Below the pieces are notes generated by a model, which saw only the letters and a list, made by a program, of their open reading frames with translations, was not told where the DNA came from and made no database searches. DNA of 64,000 nt from the NCBI GenBank assembly GCA_050943535.1, contig JBMNPJ010000005.1:62001-126000 (forward strand), written 5' to 3'. Shown piece after piece: positions 60,478 to 64,000 of this stretch. Positions within the stretch are counted from its first letter, which is position 1. Each line of letters begins with the position of its first letter. The translations under genes and the position numbers were made by a program. The stretch is from Massiliimalia sp050943535 (GTDB lineage Bacteria; Bacillota; Clostridia; Oscillospirales; Ruminococcaceae).

Positions 60478-61025
60478 GATTGTTCCTCCAATTTACAAAG
60501 CAGCTGGCTATACCAGCCAATTTCAAATTCAGCGGCAGCAATGCCGTATTCGATGGTATATTCCTGAAACCGCAAAACCTGTGTCCAATCTGTTCCTGGC
60601 GGCAGTTCATGCGCATTCATACGATTAAAAGAATCTCGAATGGCTAAAAGTACCGATTTGGTGTCTTCCATCTGGCGAATATAGTCCTGGATGGCGGAAA
60701 TCCGCTCTTCCGGTTTTGCCAGTCCTGCGAAAAACAGCCGTGTCAATTCCATATTTTTGACTTTGTCTGCCTGCATAGGCTGTGCGATCCAAGCAGAAAA
60801 GGCAGACCGACCAACATCTGTGATGGCAAAGATTTTTTTGCGCCGCTTGTCTTCTGCTGTTTCACTAACCGTTATTTTGCCGTCTTTCTCCAGTTTGGCA
60901 AGAGCTCTTTGTACGCTTCCAGCACTGTGAGAACAGATCAAAGCAAGATTTTTCTTGATAAATTGCTGTAACTCATACCCTGTCATTGGTGAAAGTATGA
61001 GTAAACCTAAAATCAGATATTCCAT
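60474..61025 (-). CDS. PadR family transcriptional regulator, long form
   Basis: A 183-residue PadR of the larger type: winged helix (LILGLLILSPMTGYELQQFI, AGSVQRALAKLEKDGKITV) plus a C-terminal helical dimerisation part. The start ATG 61025 has GGAG 7 nt upstream; a longer frame to 61082 is hydrophobic and not family-like. First gene of a five-gene operon with the flavoprotein, transporter, membrane protein and hydrolase. It probably senses the compound these deal with. Confidence 0.88.
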   Translation of the reverse strand: MEYLILGLLILSPMTGYELQQFIKKNLALICSHSAGSVQRALAKLEKDGKITVSETAEDKRRKKIFAITDVGRSAFSAWIAQPMQADKVKNMELTRLFFAGLAKPEERISAIQDYIRQMEDTKSVLLAIRDSFNRMNAHELPPGTDWTQVLRFQEYTIEYGIAAAEFEIGWYSQLLCKLEEQS

Positions 61026-61199
61026 AACACGCTCCAATATATCTAATAGAGATATTATAAATATAAAAAATTTTTTTGTCAATTGTATCTTTCCAGGGTT
61101 CTGTCAATAAGACGTAAGAAGGAATATGTTATATGAAAATCTTCAAAAGGGGAATCTTGTAATATAAAAGAAAATGCCTTTAACTAACCGAATACACGC

Positions 61200-61330
61200 A
61201 TAACGTCAGGGGTTCACACCCCTGGACCCGAAGAGGCTCCGCCTGTACTTTGTCAGCAAAGAGAAAATTACTTAATATTTCCGCTTTATTTATAGGATAC
61301 GCGCCGAAGGCGGTTGGGTGCGGGCACTGC
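61200..61330 (-). repeat. Beta repeat reaching into ylbJ (locus J)
   Basis: Micro-palindrome CAGGGGTTCACACCCCTGG (61207-61225), beta palindrome (61234-61313) and the micro-palindrome CGGGCACTGCCCG (61321-61333). The last part encodes the C-terminal residues and stop codon of ylbJ. Confidence 0.75.
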
Positions 61331-62383
61331 CCGCTCTGCTAAAAATAACACGGTGGCTGCCCCGAATAAAAGAAAACAAATAGCAGAGCTGGGGGATACG
61401 GAATAGGCGCTCCAACCGGTTCCGCCTAATGTAGAAATGGCGGCAGGTTCCAGCTTGGGCTGAAAAATCATCATTCCCGCCTGGGTCAGCAGAATGGAAC
61501 AAAGGGTATAAAACCATCGCCAAAGCAAAAATCCTTTGAGAGAAACACCGCTGTCCCCGATCATGGCGGAGATTTGACAAAATACACAGATCCCTCCAAA
61601 GGAGGTCAGGGCAGCTGCTGTCAGAACACCGGGTTTTGGGGAAAGCAGTCCCAGCTGCTGACAGCCGGAAGTGACCTCCAAAATTCCCTTGAGGGCAATG
61701 GACATTTGCTCTGGAATAGGGTAACCGTCCAGAATGGAAAATCCTCCGCAGAAAAGGAGCACAAACCCGCAGATCATGCTCATGGAGTGAATCCCTTGGG
61801 AGACAGATTCCACCAGAGCCGCCGAAATCGGTGTGACCGAAAGGCTGGATGCCGTGGACACAGAGCAAAGACGGGGCTGTTTTCTTCCTGCCAGCCATGC
61901 GGTAATGATGGCAGCAAGCACCTGGCTGAGATATAAAATGATTCCGGCGGAAATACTGTTCCAGAACCGTACAGAAATTCCGCTGATGAGAAACGCGGGA
62001 CTGCAGTTGACGCAAAAACACAGTAGATAAGAGCCTTCCTTTGGAGTGATGGAATGGTCCGAAATCTTCTGCCGGATCAGTTGGGCACCTACCGGGTATC
62101 CGCCGATGATGCTGAAAAAGAAGATAGAGGCGCCAGAAAAGGTGACCGGCAGAATCCGCCGTATCATTTGGGCAAAGGGTGCGCACAAACCGATTCCCAT
62201 TTTGGTTTTGGAAATTAGCCCCGATAAAACCAGAAAGAAAAATAAAGAGGGGATCAGGGAAACGCAGCAGATTTCAATTCCGTTTTGGATCCCCTGTGCC
62301 AGTTGTTTGGAAAAAAAGATTCCTCCAATACAAAGAATGGCACCTGCTGCACCGGCTGTGAAAGAACGGTTTGTGTGGTTCAT
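61286..62383 (-). CDS. ylbJ: YlbJ-like sporulation membrane protein
   Basis: A 365-residue multi-pass membrane protein with nucleoside-recognition (Gate) domains: SLIPSLFFFLVLSGLI, FFFSIIGGYPVGAQLIRQ, YLLCFCVNCSPAFLISGI and LTSFGGICVFCQISAMIG match YlbJ, needed for spore envelope assembly under sigma-E. The last 14 residues (AVPAPNRLRRVSYK) are encoded by the beta repeat, so the native C-terminus has been replaced. The promoter is not identified. Confidence 0.85.
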   Translation of the reverse strand: MNHTNRSFTAGAAGAILCIGGIFFSKQLAQGIQNGIEICCVSLIPSLFFFLVLSGLISKTKMGIGLCAPFAQMIRRILPVTFSGASIFFFSIIGGYPVGAQLIRQKISDHSITPKEGSYLLCFCVNCSPAFLISGISVRFWNSISAGIILYLSQVLAAIITAWLAGRKQPRLCSVSTASSLSVTPISAALVESVSQGIHSMSMICGFVLLFCGGFSILDGYPIPEQMSIALKGILEVTSGCQQLGLLSPKPGVLTAAALTSFGGICVFCQISAMIGDSGVSLKGFLLWRWFYTLCSILLTQAGMMIFQPKLEPAAISTLGGTGWSAYSVSPSSAICFLLFGAATVLFLAERAVPAPNRLRRVSYK

Positions 62384-62477
62384 TGTCCTGCCTCCAAATC
62401 CGTAAGAATATGTGTCTTTCTGTTACAATATATATGTAAAGTATCCGCTGACTCATGAATGGTTGGGAGGGAATTGT

Positions 62478-62714
62478 GTGGAAAAACGTGTATGGGAATT
62501 ATCGGTTGTCAGCCCGCAGATTTCTTTTCAGGCAGACCGGGAAGCGGTAGTGGAAGGAAAATGCCGCATTATTGACTATGACGAAGACCGGGTGCTTTTG
62601 CGGGCTGACCGATACTGTCTGCAGTTTTGGGGCAGAGATTTGACAGTGACCAGTTTGTCTCAGGAATATTTGGTGATACGGGGAAAATTGCTGCGGTTTG
62701 AATTTTTAGAATAA
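62478..62714 (+). CDS. yqfC: YqfC/YabP family sporulation protein
   Basis: A 78-residue protein of the YabP/YqfC family: ELSVVSPQISFQADREAVVE, CRIIDYDEDRVLLRADR and the ending VIRGKLLRFEFLE. The GTG start is set by GGGAGG at 62465-62470. It precedes yqfD, as in Bacillus. In other genomes it is a sigma-E gene; a weak GAATATG...CAATATAT site upstream would fit, with low certainty. Confidence 0.85.
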   Translation: MEKRVWELSVVSPQISFQADREAVVEGKCRIIDYDEDRVLLRADRYCLQFWGRDLTVTSLSQEYLVIRGKLLRFEFLE

Positions 62715-62846
62715 AGTCAGGCTGCCGGAGTTTTGCCGGTGCGTGATTTAAAACAGATCTGTCTCCTTGGATGTGGTCAGATAAACCCAGCGGGAACATG
62801 ACAGTTTGCAGGTGACGGAACAAAGCGGGAAAGGAAGAAGTTTTTT

Positions 62847-64000
62847 ATGATAGTAAAACTACTGCGTTGGATGCGGGGACAGGTGACATTCCAGGCGGAA
62901 GGAGCAGGAGTCGAAAAATTTTTTCAGCTTACCGCAGAACAAGGGGTTCCCATGCGGCAGCTTCGCCGGGAACAGGCAAAATTAATTGGGATTACTGTTC
63001 CATCCAGATATAAGGAGCTGGCAAACTGTGCCAAGCATTCTGGGATGAGACTGCGCCACAGTCAAAAACGTGGGCTTCCGTTTTTACTGCACCGATATCG
63101 AAAACGGTGGGGACTTTTGATCGGAGCCTGCCTTTTTTTGGCTTTTCTCATGGTGAGCCAGAATTTTGTGTGGAATATTCAGATTGATGGTTATGGGGAA
63201 AAACAGGAGGCGTATCTTCGGGATGTGATGGCAGATTGCGGACTGCATATTGGAACCTATTTGCCGGACACCAATCTGCGCTCTGTGCGGGATCAGGTGC
63301 TGGCGCAGGTGGATGATCTTTCCTGGCTGACCTTTACCAGAACAGGGACTACCATTCAGGTGGATTTTACCCCCAAAACGCCCCAGCCTATTATGGATCA
63401 AAATGAACCGTGTAATCTGGTTGCGTTAAAAGATGGGAAGATTCTTTCTTCCAGTGTCATGCGGGGACAGCTGGCAGTGCAAAAAAATCAGGTGGTGCAT
63501 GCGGGAGATCTGCTGATCAGCGGCATCGATCAGCTTCCCAAAGGCGGGATGATTACCGTGCATGCCAGGGGAGAAGTGATGGCAGAAACGGTGAATAAAA
63601 AAGAAATTTCTTTTGCTTTTCGCCAAACGGAGCAAAAATTCTTAAAACAAAGCACCGACCGAAAGTATCTGGAGTTTTTAGGGGTGAAAGTCCCCCTTTT
63701 TATTGCTTTTGATCTGCCCTATCAGTCCCGGGTGGAAGAGCAGTATGAACCAGCAACATTTTTCCATACAGAACTCCCCATGGGACTGAGAACAGAACAC
63801 CATGAATTTTATGAACCTGTCAGCAAAAACTATACGGAAGAAGAGGCAAAGGAGCTGATTTGTCAGGCGTTTTCTGTCTATGAAACAGAACAATTAAGCC
63901 ATGCGGAAATTTTGGGTTATACAGAGGAATGGAACAGCGATGGAGAAAAGATGGTTTGTGTCCGGCGATATCGCTGCATAGAAAATATTGCTCAGGAAAT
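62847..64000 (+). CDS. yqfD: Sporulation protein YqfD, 3' end cut by window
   Basis: The frame is open from ATG 62847 to the window end (384 codons, no stop). It starts IVKLLRWMRGQVTFQAEG, has one membrane helix near residues 91-107 (WGLLIGACLFLAFLMVS), then an outer region with VWNIQIDGYGEKQEAYLRDV and an ending NIAQEI-like piece. This matches YqfD of Firmicutes, needed for spore formation, about 400 residues long, so almost all is present. ATG 62847 follows AAAGGAAG. Confidence 0.88.
   Translation, partial: MIVKLLRWMRGQVTFQAEGAGVEKFFQLTAEQGVPMRQLRREQAKLIGITVPSRYKELANCAKHSGMRLRHSQKRGLPFLLHRYRKRWGLLIGACLFLAFLMVSQNFVWNIQIDGYGEKQEAYLRDVMADCGLHIGTYLPDTNLRSVRDQVLAQVDDLSWLTFTRTGTTIQVDFTPKTPQPIMDQNEPCNLVALKDGKILSSSVMRGQLAVQKNQVVHAGDLLISGIDQLPKGGMITVHARGEVMAETVNKKEISFAFRQTEQKFLKQSTDRKYLEFLGVKVPLFIAFDLPYQSRVEEQYEPATFFHTELPMGLRTEHHEFYEPVSKNYTEEEAKELICQAFSVYETEQLSHAEILGYTEEWNSDGEKMVCVRRYRCIENIAQE

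Noticed and set aside
1..64000. tRNA, rRNA, tmRNA or other standard RNA genes.
   Set aside because: No clover-leaf with a TTCGA-type arm or rRNA sequence was seen on either strand; a covariance search was not possible here.

Overview
The window looks like a chromosomal segment of a spore-forming, strictly fermentative member of the Clostridia, probably of the Oscillospiraceae/Ruminococcaceae group. The evidence is Firmicute-type DnaD and DnaI helicase loaders, HPr kinase, sporulation genes of the ylbJ and yqfC/yqfD type, a complete six-gene rnf ferredoxin:NAD+ oxidoreductase operon, glycolytic genes and moderate GC. No rRNA, tRNA, prophage, transposase or CRISPR array is visible. The first gene (3-83) and the last (yqfD, 62847-64000) are cut by the window edges.

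Layout. 1-4.2 kb: the end of a cell-surface polysaccharide operon (LicD, flippase, two family-2 glycosyltransferases, DUF2304), closed by a terminator. 4.3-15.2 kb: UvrD/PcrA-type helicase, thioesterase, M18 aminopeptidase, a TetM-like ribosome-protection GTPase, a nucleotidyltransferase, dnaD, dnaI and sfsA. 15.6-20.9 kb: a YtrA-type GntR/ABC operon with a perfect operator, a PadR-DUF1700-DUF4097 operon, and a ricin-type lectin with a histone-H1-like tail. 21.4-34 kb: NAD salvage (pncB, pncA), a GIDE-domain membrane protein, an FAD dehydrogenase, a two-gene SUF-like Fe-S system, a PHP phosphoesterase, hprK, a secreted transglutaminase-like protein and apgM. 34-39 kb: a clostridial protein of unknown function, a degenerate FeoB-like protein, a DinB-like protein, trmB and a Ser/Thr-rich membrane-anchored protein. 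39.2-45.8 kb: trmL, degV, pgk, tpiA, gpmI and an aldo-keto reductase. 46.2-51.1 kb: rnfCDGEAB, with a Rex-like operator on its promoter. 51.9-61 kb: an SDR, a 37-codon leader ORF before a cell-wall-binding protein, a MATE transporter with a leader terminator, and a five-gene PadR operon. 61.3-64 kb: ylbJ, yqfC, yqfD.

The most unusual feature is a family of intergenic repeats that fills nearly every large gap. One class, here called alpha, is about 370-420 bp and has imperfect terminal inverted repeats. The three copies with both ends intact (21008-21380, 24612-25032, 31053-31468) are each flanked by a direct duplication of the local transcription-terminator hairpin. That hairpin has a different sequence at each locus, but its two copies at one locus match over 24, 29 and 29 nt. 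The copy nearest the gene has lost its U-tract and the far copy keeps it, so alpha becomes an insert in the 3' UTR, in the same orientation as the upstream gene. Its internal stems show compensatory changes between copies, which suggests a folded RNA. A second class, beta, is a roughly 75-80 bp imperfect palindrome present about ten times, usually next to interchangeable micro-palindromes. No gene for mobilising either class is in the window.

All functions are assigned from motifs, length and context read by eye. Starts were moved from the longest ORF to the codon with the best ribosome binding site. Promoters and operators are sequence matches only.
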